Notes: generated by a model from the letters alone, not told the origin. DNA of 64,000 bases from Lepiota brunneoincarnata (GCA_023014365.1 JAEBUN010000008.1:620001-684000); one strand, 5' to 3'; counted from the first letter of the stretch, positions 1 through 10,151 are shown. Numbers and translations: made by a program.

Positions 1-482
1 TTGTGACTCTGGCTCATCACCAGCAGATCTAGCTTCCCCGAATGCGTAAAATCACCAGGAACAACATTGAGAACATTCGAGGGATGTTTGAAGCGAATTC
101 CTTCTTGGAATGTGAACGTCTCTGCAGTTCTCTCAGAATTCGTTTCTTTCAAGAAACATGGTCCTCACCGTGGTTCCAATAGTGAACCGAGAGCGTTTGT
201 TGGTCCTTAGCAAGAGCAAGCACATCCAACCTGTGCTCAAGTCGATCCATGTAACTTCTCTTATAATAAGCTCAACACGTACGATTGATCTCCATTGAAA
301 TCACCAAACGCAACGACCCTCATATCTCTCGTCAACCCTAGTGACCCAGCATTTACCAAAGCACTCCCCGTGAACCGTTTCGGTGGAAATGGCCATATAG
401 CCGCTCCGGGCGAGAATAAACTTGTCGTGACAATACACGAAAGTATTAAGGCCTTCCATCGGCCTGTGGATAAAAGGAGCAT
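1..482 (-). CDS. FG-GAP/TIP-like secreted protein, 5' part (runs off window)
   Basis: The first exons of a minus-strand gene that continues beyond position 1. The chosen ATG (480-482) opens a hydrophobic leader ending near WPFPPKRF, so a signal peptide or signal anchor is likely. Next come GSLGL and the FG-GAP-type motif VVAFGDFNGDQ. After an intron near 203-251 the frame continues LDVLALAKDQQTLSVHYW, and after a second short intron VPGDFTHSGKLDLLV, another calcium-loop-like repeat. This pattern fits fungal homologues of the T-cell immunomodulatory protein (TIP/ITFG1), type I membrane proteins with an integrin-alpha-like beta-propeller. What is seen are the repeats and the leader; the family call is from recall. 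The 3' part, any transmembrane anchor and the stop lie outside the window. Confidence 0.7.
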
Positions 483-718
483 ATCTGCAGACCAGGCAGA
501 CAGCAGGAAAAGAGGTGTGGAGTGTCGATAGAGGCAAGCCACTGGCACAAGCGCGCTGTACTCATTGTCCGTCTATGATTATTTGACCTTGTTTGTTATT
601 GAGGTCAATGGCTTCTCTCGCCTCCACGAGAAAGTTGAATTGCAGATAGTCCAAGATATTAGAATAATCATTCATGCACAAGAAGATACCGATATGGATG
701 TCCAACACTCAGAAAAAT

Positions 719-3700
719 TCACCGCCTCTCTCGAACTTTGAACCAAACAACACCGATAACACCAAGTCCAAACCCTGCAATGAAAGCGAACAACACGAGC
801 ACATCACGGTAATAGTTATTTGGGCTAAACCCAAATAGCTGTAAGGGTGACAGATAAGTCTCAGAAACCGAACCAGTGTTTTCTTAAGTACGTACCAGGT
901 TCAAAATAAGACTTGCCGAGACACTGACCGGAACACCCTGCAGTTTATCCTCAATCAACAGCCCCGAGTTCACCTCATTGACAGCGAGTGCTTCAAGTGC
1001 GTACTTCAGCGGGCATATCCATTGCAGCCACCGAAGCACTGGAGGTATAGCGTTGAGGTGCACAAAGAAACCAGCGAAGGTCATTTGATATAGCGCCGAT
1101 AAGGCCGAGAGCAGGATGGCGATGCCGCCATTCTGGAACAATGTGCCCAGCAAGAAGTTCTACGAGAACAATGTTATGAAGCTCGCGGAGTTTCGTACGT
1201 GTGGCTACTCACGAAGAGTGTCATAGCCAAACTGAACAGAACCAAGATGAACAAGAACTTGAAGAAATTGGCGGCTTGGGGAGCCAACCCAGCCATCCAG
1301 TACGTGCTATTGCTAGGGTTAGGAGTATACGTGACTTGTAGGAGTGGACTTACACAGGAAGACACGATGATGGTTGGGATAAGTCGAAGGGGTATCATAT
1401 CAAAGAAGAAGCGAGATAGGAGCCAAGAGGTGGGACTATAGTATGCACTGGACCTTTCTCGGAGGAAGAGAGGCCGGATTTCCACGATGTTATACAATGC
1501 GCTCAGAGATGAGAATGCGATAAGGGCTCCCTGAAACAAAAATTAATATTTATGGATTCACCGGCACATATGTCCGTTTTCCTACCAAGAAGAACAGACA
1601 ACCAACACGGGATTGGAAACCAGCGATGGACGTATCAGTTTGGTAATATAATCCACCTAGAATAAATTCAGGGACTAACACGGGTCCAATGCCAAGAACG
1701 CGCCTACTCACCGCAGAAAACACCCAGTAAACTTGCCACAACCATATGAGCAATGAACAACGTTTTGTCCCTGTATTTTCGCGTTGGAACAGAGACTGCT
1801 GACAACTAAGATCCAACATACCTCCGCAAAATCTTCCATTCCCTGCCCGATAGATACTGAAGCTGGGTCAAAAACATCGTAGCATACCTTGACCTCTGTC
1901 TAAAGATGCTTTGCTTTTGCCTGTGGCACTCCACCATTCGATGCGGTCAATTTCTTCACCACTCTCGCTCTCTTTTTGCAGCAGCGTCCCCTCCTTATCC
2001 ACGACCTCACCATGCAACCCATTGGCATTTGATTGACCCGAGTTGTTGTTGAGATGCTGGTGGAAGAGCTCAACCTGGGGGATCACTAGCAACTTCAAGA
2101 AGGTAATCGGCGACATTGTAACCCTGCGGGTAGGGTGGTGCGACGTCCGGCCGCAACTGTTGTAAAGTACTGAACTGGATCCATAGAACCAACGCCGTTA
2201 TAAAGTACTCGTCCGTATGAGAGCAGAAGAACGGAGTCGAATTTCTGGTATAGTTGCGAACTATATCCTCGTCAAAACCTGCGTGACTGCGTAGAAAGTA
2301 AGCCCACACACCTAGGCTGATGGATGGAGGCGATAACAGGAATTGGGTTAGCTGGATCATGGGCTATATCATAGAGCACATTCGCAATCCGTGCAGCAGA
2401 AACCGAGTCAAGTCCTGCAAAAAATAGCGAGTGATGAGACATAAGCTATCAAACGTTGGGGATGTAACTTACCAGAAGTTGGCTCATCAAGGATGAGAAT
2501 GTCAGGTGAGGCAATGAGTTCCAACCCGATACTGACTCTCCTCATTTCTCCACCACTAATCCCACGAGCCTTTCCACTGACATTATCGCCAATACGAGCG
2601 TTCCTTATACTCGAAATCCCGAGTTTATCTAGTAAAACACCTACTCGCTCTTGTTTCTCCGTATCGGGTATGCTCTCTGGTAAACGCAACCGAGCGGCAA
2701 AGAGGAGAGCTTCGAAGACAGTAAGCATAGGTGGTAGGATATCTTGTTGTGGGACGAAGCCGACCCGAGGGCTTCCCTGGAGATCATCGCTAGAGGGTGT
2801 CGAGACTTGTCCAGTAATTATACCAGACTTGCTCTTTCCAGCTAGAATCTCTACCAAGGTGGTCTTTCCCGCCCCTGTTTGTAATTAACAAATGGAAATG
2901 AAAATCCAGGATGGACTCACCACTCGGACCAAGAATGGCCATCATCTGACCAGGAGCCACGCGTCCGCTCACCACATCGAGGACAACTTTATCGTCGGTT
3001 ACACCACCTCCCCTGCCGGCAGGCATCCCCAAGAAGCCACGAGAACGGGGAACAACATAACTGAGATTGTTCCATTCCAAGGCAACCTTTCGTCGGTCAA
3101 TATCCTTCAGGCCTGAACGCCTTGCTTTGCTCTGTACTATGAGACCCCACGCCAGGGTGAGCAAAGCAAGTAAGACAAGTCCACCAACGACGGCTAGTCC
3201 GGCAATCACTCCGCCACTAAGGGACGAGCCACTGTCTTCAACCGGCGTCGCATCCGTCAAGTTTCCACCAGTATCGATAACACTCTGCCTCACACACTCC
3301 CCAAACGTGCAACCATCAAGAGTAAGCCCACTTGGACCAAAAAGTGACTGAAGGGTGGCCTGTTTAAAACTGCAAGAAGCCGAGTTGGTAGAGGCATTAA
3401 CAGCGCCACATTCGATGTCCAGTGCATCCACAAGCCCGTTAATCGGCTGGGTAAGGTCACTTGTGGGCACACCACCACAAAAAGTGGTCCCAGGTCGGCA
3501 TGTGCACTGCAGATTCTGGCAGTGCCAAACAGCACCTCCGCTCACTTCATTGACTTCTTGTGTGCACGAATCAGCGTGACAATAGAATTGTTCTACGCCA
3601 TCGTAGAAGAGTTGTGCATAGGCACTGGCGACATCACCGAATGCTGTAGGCATTTGGTATGGGCGTAAGAGAGGGCTGGCGTGTTCGCATGATGTTGAGC

Positions 3701-4209
3701 GTCGACTGCCGAGGATAAATAGCCTGCAGTGTAGGGATTCTAAACTGGCTTAAGCACATGCATTCAAACCAATATCATTGAGCGCGCACGTTAACTTGGC
3801 AACTCATCTGCCCCGCAGCCCACACCCTGGGCGTGGTGTTGCATACGATTGTGTCGTTCTGGCCCGTCTGCCCGCCGAACGCGGATCCAGAATCCACCGA
3901 CGACTGTCCCGAGGAAGTAAAACCACTCTGACACGAACTCGAGGTTGTACAGACGTTGCACCCTGTCCCCGTCCAACCATTCTGACACGAACACCCAGAA
4001 CTGGTCAAGTTGGCGAACCCAGACGAGGCCGACGCGAGCGGACGCTGGAGTCCTTGGAATATGTTACCACCACAACCAGGCTGGGAACACGTTGATCCCC
4101 CGAAGCCTGTTGGGCATGAACAGTCCGATCCGTTAGGTGCCCCATAATTTTCGCATGTCTGTGCAAAGGCGGCGGCCCCAAAGAACAAAGCAACCCACAG
4201 AGATCTCAT
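719..4209 (-). CDS. ABCG-type ABC transporter with EGF-like N-terminus (Adp1-like)
   Basis: A long multi-exon gene for an ABC half-transporter of the Adp1 type. The protein starts MRSLWVALFFGAAAFAQ, a clear signal peptide, followed by a Cys-rich EGF-like ectodomain and a first membrane helix (VIAGLAVVGGLVLLALL). The nucleotide-binding domain has Walker A GPSGAGKTT, split by an intron near 2888-2925, signature ISGGEMRR near 2560, and Walker B LILDEPTSGLDS. The C-terminal membrane domain ends with FVVHL-type helices and the tail WFKVRERR; the stop is at 719-721. Frame has to be shifted by one base near 3645-3652, 2147-2152 and 2074-2080; all three look like single extra bases. It is divergent from cox17, sharing 192 bp. 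Substrate unknown; yeast Adp1 is itself poorly characterised. Confidence 0.85.
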
Positions 4210-4401
4210 TTCCAAGCAGAATAACGGGCTCGCTCAACTGTAATCCAAGAGCTCTCAAAGGAACATGGAAGTGGGAAAGGAGGAAGCTCTGCGGATAACG
4301 TCCTCGGCTGCCAGAGCACCATACTGCGCTTATACCTAAAGTGGGACGTCACGCGATCACAGACGATCACTCTCTTCCACTTCGCTTCCGCCCTTGTCAG
4401 C
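4210..4401. promoter_or_regulatory. Bidirectional promoter between ABC transporter and cox17
   Basis: Only 192 bp separate the ABC start codon (minus) from the cox17 start codon (plus), so both promoters must lie here. The same interval is duplicated at 8674-8870 with most blocks kept, for example the GACGTCACGCGATCACA block at about 4347 and 8814, which contains a CRE-like TGACGTCA core variant. Retention of that block in both copies suggests it is functional, but this is inference. Confidence 0.5.
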
Positions 4402-4750
4402 ATGTTCGGGAAAGTGAGTAGAACTGGTACTCTTGCATGCTTCTAAGACCAAGTCTCTAGGTCTCCTCATGGTGGTCAGGCTCGTCTCCATCCGTCACTG
4501 AGCATAAGCCATATGATCCAACAGATCCCAAACAAAACCCTCTGAACCCACAGGGCCTGAAGCCGTGCGTAGCGCTCGTTCGCCCCCTGGCGTGATGCTC
4601 ATAGACCTCCTCAGATGCTGTGCATGCCCACAAACAAAATCTGCGAGGGACGACTGCTTCCTCAAATTCGGCGAAGAGACGAACGAGAAGTGCAAGCAAC
4701 AAGTTGAGAACCATATTGCTTGCATGCGCAGTCTCGGGTTTAGAATTTAG
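4402..4750 (+). CDS. cox17: Cytochrome c oxidase copper chaperone Cox17
   Basis: Three exons (4402-4413, 4461-4564, 4615-4750) give an 83-residue protein. The C-terminal half has the Cox17 signature: [16 protein letters not shown] with the adjacent copper-binding cysteines, and the CX9C partner ending [12 protein letters not shown]. Cox17 hands Cu(I) to Sco1 and Cox11 in the mitochondrial intermembrane space for cytochrome oxidase assembly. The intermediate NPLNPQGLKP segment is typical of fungal members. The first exon holds only MFGK, and the 47-nt intron 1 is phase 0. Intact here, in contrast to the second copy at 8871. Start is the only ATG that keeps the frame through both introns. Confidence 0.92.
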
Positions 4751-6692
4751 ACAACCAGAGTGGGTCCCCAGAATGGGTGTGCTTCTATTGCACACTAACT
4801 TACGTTATAGAATCTAGGCTGGGATGGTCTAGCCCTATGCAAGCATACAATACTAAATCCAATAACCACTCATGTCTTTTATCCGCCCTCCCTCCAATTA
4901 AAAAGGGCAACTGGTTTAGTCTGACAAGGGGAGACTACGTGCTCTTAGAGAATTTCAGTATGTCCCTATTTCCAAACCGAGCATTCCCAATGCCCTTCCC
5001 TGTTAGGACTCACCATCATCTGAACAGTCTATATATCGTTTATAGCTCTAGGTCACATGCGAATCCGAATGTAAACAAACATCCCCCCCTCTTGTCTCGC
5101 CTTGCCTTGCCCTTTCATTTCTCATTCGGAGTCCTCCCGCCCTCAACTTAAGGTCGGCGTTCTCAGCGTCGAGCAACTTCAACCGCTATCAGAAAGCGTG
5201 CGCGCTCGTGGCGGACAAGGAAAAGTTTACGCATTCTAAATTGCAGCCAGACGCGACGTTGTTCTTGCCAGGAGGTCGTGCCCTGGAATGCGGAAATGCA
5301 AGAGCACGAGAGGCGATCGAAACAACGACGGGATCATCAAACTAGTATGTATTCCCACCCTCCCCAGGTCGGAGCCTTTGGATAAATTCGGGGTGGTTCA
5401 ACTCGCCGTCACACCCGCTGTCCCAGTATGCTAGCACCTATGGATCCACGCGTAGATCCAACCCTATGCTTCAAATCACTTCAAAGACAGTTAGCTGCGT
5501 CTTACTCAGTGTATTATCCCTAGTACCTTCCAGCAAAGGCTGCACAGGTAATCTCCTGCTGCCCCCCTCGGCCTTGTGCTGCGAGTAGCTAGGCGAGTTG
5601 AACAAAACCTGGTGGCTCCGTGCGGGAAGACTCTTATGACGCGACTGCTCGAGAGCCTCAGGGCAAGATTGCGTTGGCTTCGCCCCACCATCATTTTAGC
5701 CTCTGTGTATGCTGTTCCCTCCGCATCCCGCATCGTATCAGTGCAATTTCATGGACGTGTTCTCTCCAGGACATCCCCTCTGACATGCTCCAGGTCAAGA
5801 CGCCTGAGGTGGTAGAGTCTACCTGGCGTCGAGTTGACTACCAATCATCTTCCATTTCTCCTGCTTCCGCGCATTGTTTTGGAGCCTTCGCGTCGCCTTT
5901 GGTTCAATCACTAGCTCCTCGCATCGAAGAATGCATTTATAACGTTCGTGGAGAATTTGGGCTTATGATTGAGACCACCGGGTGTATCCATGTACAAGGC
6001 CTCGTACATCAGTCACAGAAAACGAGATTGAACCCAAAGATCCCAGTTGTCGATGCACAAGACGCAATATAATTTTTCATCTCCACCCATACGATCCTCC
6101 ATACCCCGGCCAGTCCCTAACCTACCACTGTTTGGTGCTTGTGACGGGACAGCTTGATCGACCCCGTCGAGTCCAGAGGGCCCCAACGGGAACCCGTATC
6201 TGCCCTGATGAGAAATGAGATTTCCTTATCATTAGACAGGGCGGCCAGAGGTGTTTGGGTGCACTGATAAGTGTCGTTTCGTTCAACGAGAATCAACGTG
6301 AATACACATGTCGATTTACGCATCAACACGAATCCCGAAATCCAATATGCCAGCCAAAATATACAGAAGTCGAAGAAGGGTGGCTTCTATCGCCCTCCCG
6401 TGAACTTTGTTGAGCTTCTTACCTCTGTTTCGAGACCATCCGCCGGAAAGACCGAATATGCAAGTGGTATGACAGTCTTGCTTCCCCGGTGAGCGATGAT
6501 CTTAGCTCGACGATGCTCCTCTTTGAATAGTTCCTTTCCTCCTCTAAGTGGAGTCTTCTGCCCATCTCTACCATCGACCTCCAGAATCCGCTATCAACTC
6601 CAGACTCAGCCAATCAACATTCTGACGTACGCTCCTCATCCGCAGCAAGGAGAAAGTAATCGGATAGCCGGGACTCTCGATACTCACAGACC

Positions 6693-6869
6693 GTGAAGCT
6701 TGCTATTGCTACAACAGCTATTCTTGCCACTCTCACTCTTGCTCTTGATGGAAATATCCAGCTTGCTTGCAAAGGGCTGGGGTCTCCAGCACTCTCTTAC
6801 TCGGGCCCCTCTTGCCCATCACACAATTTAGGAGTCCTCATACCCGGATGGCAAAGTTCTCGTGTCTAG
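6693..6869 (+). pseudogene. Leader-peptide-like ORF lacking ATG
   Basis: A 58-codon frame beginning GTG-AAG reads VKLAIATTAILATLTLALDG, strongly resembling a fungal signal peptide that starts MKLAIATT. It continues with a few cysteines (IQLACKGLG, PSCPSHN) and stops at 6867-6869. There is no ATG at the expected place. A CTCACAG acceptor-like site directly precedes it, so a spliced upstream start is possible. It may be a decayed small secreted protein gene. Low confidence. Confidence 0.25.
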
Positions 6870-7234
6870 ACTGCCCCGTTGCTCACATCCTTTTTTTTGG
6901 GAGCTTGATGTACTCTTCTTCCGATTGTATCATGCTCGCCTTGGATCTATTTTATGCTTCAATAAAACATTGGCGAGTCATTACTGGGCTAGAAGCTGTC
7001 GAAAACGTCAGAAAGCTTCCAGTATCATGTACTTGGTATGTACTGTACAAGTGCTTGGTCATTCAACGCTGCACTTGAATCCGTATTCGACACCATTTCT
7101 GCCGTACATTATGCTGGAAGATTTTCCATATCTTACGATGACTTTTCGAGAACACAACATCCTACAGATGAGAAGATCAAAGAGTGTAAGTGGAGATGTT
7201 GACTGTTCGGGAATCCTCAACATGCATGTTATTA

Positions 7235-7443
7235 CAGTCGTTTCGGAAATTCTTGTAGTACATGATGGATTGTTTCGAAAAGTAGCGTAAATACACGAAA
7301 AAATGAAAGAAAAAAACCTGGAACGGCCCATAGACAGCTCCATACCCCTGGGTCTTCTCCAAAACTATCACGTCGTACCGATATATCAACATGTACGCTA
7401 CTTTTCGAACCAATCCATCACATGCTACGAGAATTTCCGACTG
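7235..7443. repeat. Long inverted repeat with ~100-nt loop
   Basis: Arm 1 (7235-7289) and arm 2 (7394-7443) are reverse complements over about 50 nt with only a few mismatches and one 4-5 nt gap; for example CGGAAATTCTTGTAGTACAT pairs with the reverse of ATGCTACGAGAATTTCCG. The spacer is 104 nt. The arms would form a strong stem-loop in RNA or cruciform DNA. No target-site duplication or transposase is evident. It could be a MITE remnant, a local inverted duplication or a hairpin RNA source. Confidence 0.75.
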
Positions 7444-7644
7444 TAGCTGGAAAATAACAGATCTTACGACCACGCAGGAAACTCCTGGAACTTTTTTGCT
7501 TCACTTCAACGTCAAGATATCCATTGAGAACACAAAGGCTAAAGCATAGAAATAAATTCATACAAAACATGCAAGTCATTCAAATCATGGATAATGGTCA
7601 TTGAGTAGAGTTATTCTCAAAGTAGCCGTATCTTTTGACACTAT

Positions 7645-7857
7645 TTAAGCCTGGGGGGGATAGAAGCAGCATCCGACACCCACTGCCCCATCACCGCATG
7701 GGATCGGGAGCGATACACCACCCTCGCAGAACCCAGGTATGATCGGCTCACACCTGGCACCTGGTACACCAGAACATTCACAAACCTCCTGAGCACTGGC
7801 GCCAATGCCGAGGGTGAGAAGGGCGACGAGAGTGGTAGCAACGGTGGTAAATTTCAT
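7645..7857 (-). CDS. Small Cys-rich secreted protein
   Basis: A 70-residue protein in one coding exon. The first 22 residues (MKFTTVATTLVALLTLGIGA) form a clear signal peptide. The mature part of about 47 residues has seven cysteines, including a CEC near its start and a CC pair near the C-terminus, plus several Gly and Pro. No family is recognised; it has the general form of basidiomycete small secreted proteins, some of which act as effectors. A likely 59-nt intron (7861-7919) sits in the 5' leader and ends three bases before the ATG. It lies between the two copies of the cox17 duplication. An odd number of cysteines means at least one is free, if the sequence is right. Confidence 0.75.
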   Translation of the reverse strand: MKFTTVATTLVALLTLGIGASAQEVCECSGVPGARCEPIIPGFCEGGVSLPIPCGDGAVGVGCCFYPPQA

Positions 7858-7860
7858 TAT

Positions 7861-7919
7861 CTGTGAAGTGGTGAGTCGATGAATTTCTGCCAACTCAGGG
7901 AGAGGGCCTAGGGACATAC
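7861..7919 (-). other. 5'-leader intron of the small secreted protein gene
   Basis: On the minus strand the leader shows a GTATGT donor at 7919-7914 and a CACTTCACAG acceptor ending at 7861, with ACTCAC as possible branch region. The acceptor is separated from the start codon by only ATA. Inferred from splice signals only. Confidence 0.5.
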
Positions 7920-8583
7920 GTCAAGGTGGAGAGTGCAAAGAATTTAGCTGAGTATAGACTCGAAGAGTGCGTAAAGAGTCTGGATGTTGGCGAAAGCAAT
8001 GTGAGCAAGAGACCTCGACCGTTATAAAAGAGAAGAACTGACTCTAGAGAGACGTGGAGGTGAGCTCTGGTTTGTACTCATCGAGACGGCGGGTCTTATA
8101 TACAATTCAGGGTTTTATTTCATCCTGAAACGGATGATCTTGACGGCTTGAATGAACTGCTAGCCATTCATCTTGGCAGACGGCTCACAAAGAAACGTAC
8201 TAAGAGATACAAGTGTCCCGAGCGGCGTGGACCGGAAGCGAAACGAAACATCGTTTCCGAATAATGGTGAGACGGCCACAGAGCAAACCCGCAACTCCCG
8301 AATCGTCCGGGAGCTGGGGATGGGCGAGTTTCCATCATTGTTAGCATAACCACCCGCCTGTGACGCTAATGCACCATCATGGCCAACGCCCAGGATAACT
8401 TTGGCATCGCCTGTGTATCACAACCAGGTCTTGAGTTCATGGAGGATGGAGCCAATAGAAATCACGCCTCCTCCCCTCGGTTATGATTATGAAACTCGGG
8501 ATTTGTGTGCACGAAGTGAGCTTCTAGTCGATATGTTGATAAACACGCGTAGTTCGTGCATAGTCATCATTGCTCCCGTTGGC
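7920..8583. other. Upstream region of the small secreted protein gene
   Basis: About 660 bp without a recognisable gene. TATA-like stretches are present at about 8027 (TATAAAAG on the plus strand) and at 8096-8103 (TATATA, readable on either strand). The latter could serve the minus-strand secreted protein gene. Nothing else stands out. Confidence 0.4.
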
Positions 8584-8673
8584 TCACTGACTCATGGACA
8601 GGCACCTCCCATAAATTTCGCATGTCTGTGCAAAGGCGGTGGTCCCAAAGAATAAAGCGACCCATAGAGACAT
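8584..8673 (-). pseudogene. Truncated copy of the ABC transporter 5' end
   Basis: A 29-codon ORF. The first 18 codons (MSLWVALFFGTTAFAQTC) match the signal peptide of the ABC transporter at 4209, with the ATG re-formed a few bases downstream of the original position. Similarity ends after EIYG and the frame reads a few unrelated residues to a TGA at 8584-8586. It is the ABC-side end of the duplicated segment and sits behind the copied promoter. It could be transcribed and would encode a short secreted peptide, but is most simply a gene fragment. Confidence 0.75.
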
Positions 8674-9545
8674 AGAGATTTCACCTTCGAGCAAAATGCC
8701 GCACTCAACTGTAAGCCAAGAGCTCTTCAAAAGAATATGGAGGTGGGAAAGGAGAGAGCTTTGCAGATAACGCCCTCAGCTGCCAAACTATGCTTATACC
8801 TACCTAAAGTAGGACGTCACGCGATCACAAACGATCACAGTTCTTCCACTTCGCTTCCGCTCTTGTCAGCATGTTCGGGAAAGTGAGTAGAACTGGCACT
8901 CGATGTGCATGCCTCTAAGAACAATTCTCTAGGTTTCTCATGGTGGTCAGGCTCATCCCCATCCGTCGCTGAGCATAAACCATATGATCCAACAGACCCC
9001 AAACAAAATCCTCTGAACCCACAGGGCCTGAAGCCGTGCGTAGTCCTTATTTGCTCCATGGCGTGATAACTCACAAACCTTCTCAGATGTTGCGCATGCC
9101 CACAAACAAAGTCTGCGAGGGACGACTGCTTCCTCAAATTCGGTGAAGAGGCGAACGAGAAATGCAAGCAACAAGTTGAGAACCATATTGCTTGCATGCG
9201 CAGTCTCGGGTTTAAAATTTAGGCAAGTAAAGTGGATCTCCAGGATTTGGTGGATGCGTCCCTATTAAATGCTAACTTGTGTTGTAGAATCTAGATCAAC
9301 ATGGCCTGGCCCTATTCAAGCATACAATAACCAACTCGGGCCTCTCATGCACCCTCCCTCCAATTGAAAAAGGCAACTGGTTTAATCTGAGGAGGGGAGA
9401 GCGCACGTTCTTAGAGAATTTCAGTATGCCTTTACTTATAATCTGACCATTCTTAATGTCTTTCACCATCGGGACTCGGCATCGTCTCAACAGTCCATAT
9501 CATTTATACTAGGTCACATATACGAATTCGAATATATACATAAAT
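8605..9545. repeat. Segmental duplication, copy B
   Basis: Second copy of the segment at 4139-5080, same orientation. It carries the leader codons of the ABC gene without the rest of that gene, the bidirectional promoter, the cox17-like gene and the downstream tail. Coding parts are the best conserved, and the tail has diverged strongly. Because the ABC part is cut off, this copy is probably the derived one. Confidence 0.85.
8871..9222 (+). pseudogene. Second cox17 copy with a 1-nt deletion at exon 2
   Basis: Same three-exon structure as cox17 at 4402: exon 1 8871-8882, exon 2 8933-9035, exon 3 9087-9222. Exon 2 is one base shorter than in copy A, because the bases just after the 3' splice site read GTTTCTCATGG instead of GTCTCCTCATGG. 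With the conserved acceptor the frame stops early. The cysteine motifs downstream ([20 protein letters not shown]) are intact, and substitutions there are mild. Use of an AG 13 nt upstream (8917-8919) would restore an 87-residue reading frame but requires a 37-nt intron, which is very short. It is either a young pseudogene, a gene with a shifted acceptor, or a sequence error. Confidence 0.8.
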
Positions 9546-9646
9546 CAAGTCCGAGCGAGCCCTCAAGTTTCAAGTCCGAAGTTTATATCCCTGTCACTGA
9601 CGCGTTAATAACTACCTCCCCGCAATCAACACAAGAGCGCCTCACC

Positions 9647-10083
9647 TTATTTGAAACCACAAGCACTCGGGGAGACTTTCTTCGATGTGACGTCAACAAC
9701 CCCATACTCAACACCGTGTCCACCAGTCAACTCGTTCATCGCACTCAAAGCGATGTTGAATCCATTCGCGGCGTAGTCGACCGCAATAACGTTGATCGAC
9801 TTCTTATTGCCGTCCCCATTGGTGAATGTCAACTCCCAGCAGGACCCACATTCGGGCGAGTTCCAGCCAGTTACGGCGGACGCACCGCCGATGTGCGGGA
9901 AGCCTGGGAGGTCACCAAAGGTCTTGTAGCCGCGGGTCAAAAGACCATGAGCTCCGTTGGAGCATGCAACGGTGGAAAGGGACCCATCCTTCTTGTCATA
10001 GACCGTGTCAGTAGGTGACGGATGTTGCAACAGCGGGCGAAGCAGCGAGAGCAGCAGCAACGAGAGCGAAAGAGAACCTTCAT
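9647..10083 (-). CDS. Cerato-platanin family secreted protein (leader frame broken)
   Basis: The mature domain is intact and typical of cerato-platanin/Snodprot1: LSTVACSNGAHGLLT near the start, the GWNSPECGSCWELTF block, and a C-terminal ACGF ending, with the four family cysteines. These small secreted proteins bind chitin oligomers or plant surfaces and act as elicitors or phytotoxic effectors in several plant-associated fungi. The expected start codon is at 10081-10083 and the leader is hydrophobic, but the leader is not in frame with the domain. One extra base lies in the A-run at about 10069-10071 and another at about 10009-10013. Two such breaks within 60 bp are best read with the other +1 breaks in this window as likely sequence error, though a real pseudogene is possible. 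Confidence 0.85.
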
Positions 10084-10151
10084 AGTGACTTGTGGGGATT
10101 GTGCAAGTGGCTTTCGAATGTGAATTGAAGATATGCTCTACAACGACCGCG

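Larger units (their letters stand above)
4139..5080. repeat. Segmental duplication, copy A
   Basis: This segment matches 8605-9545 in direct orientation, about 4.47 kb apart. It covers the signal-peptide codons of the ABC gene, the bidirectional promoter, all of cox17, and about 330 bp downstream. Similarity is high through the coding parts and fades downstream of cox17, where many substitutions and small indels occur. On the ABC side similarity stops abruptly just after the codons for the leader. Confidence 0.85.
4751..7644. other. Gene-poor stretch, no gene recognised
   Basis: The first 330 bp are the tail of the duplicated cox17 segment. Beyond it I recognise no gene family. An open frame without ATG runs from about 5100 to 5345 and has fairly coding-like composition (FNRYQKACALVADKEKF, then FLPGGRALECG). 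A second open frame of 150 codons ends at 6072. Both could be fragments of decayed genes. A leader-like ORF without ATG (6693-6869) and a long inverted repeat (7235-7443) are listed separately. Confidence 0.5.
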
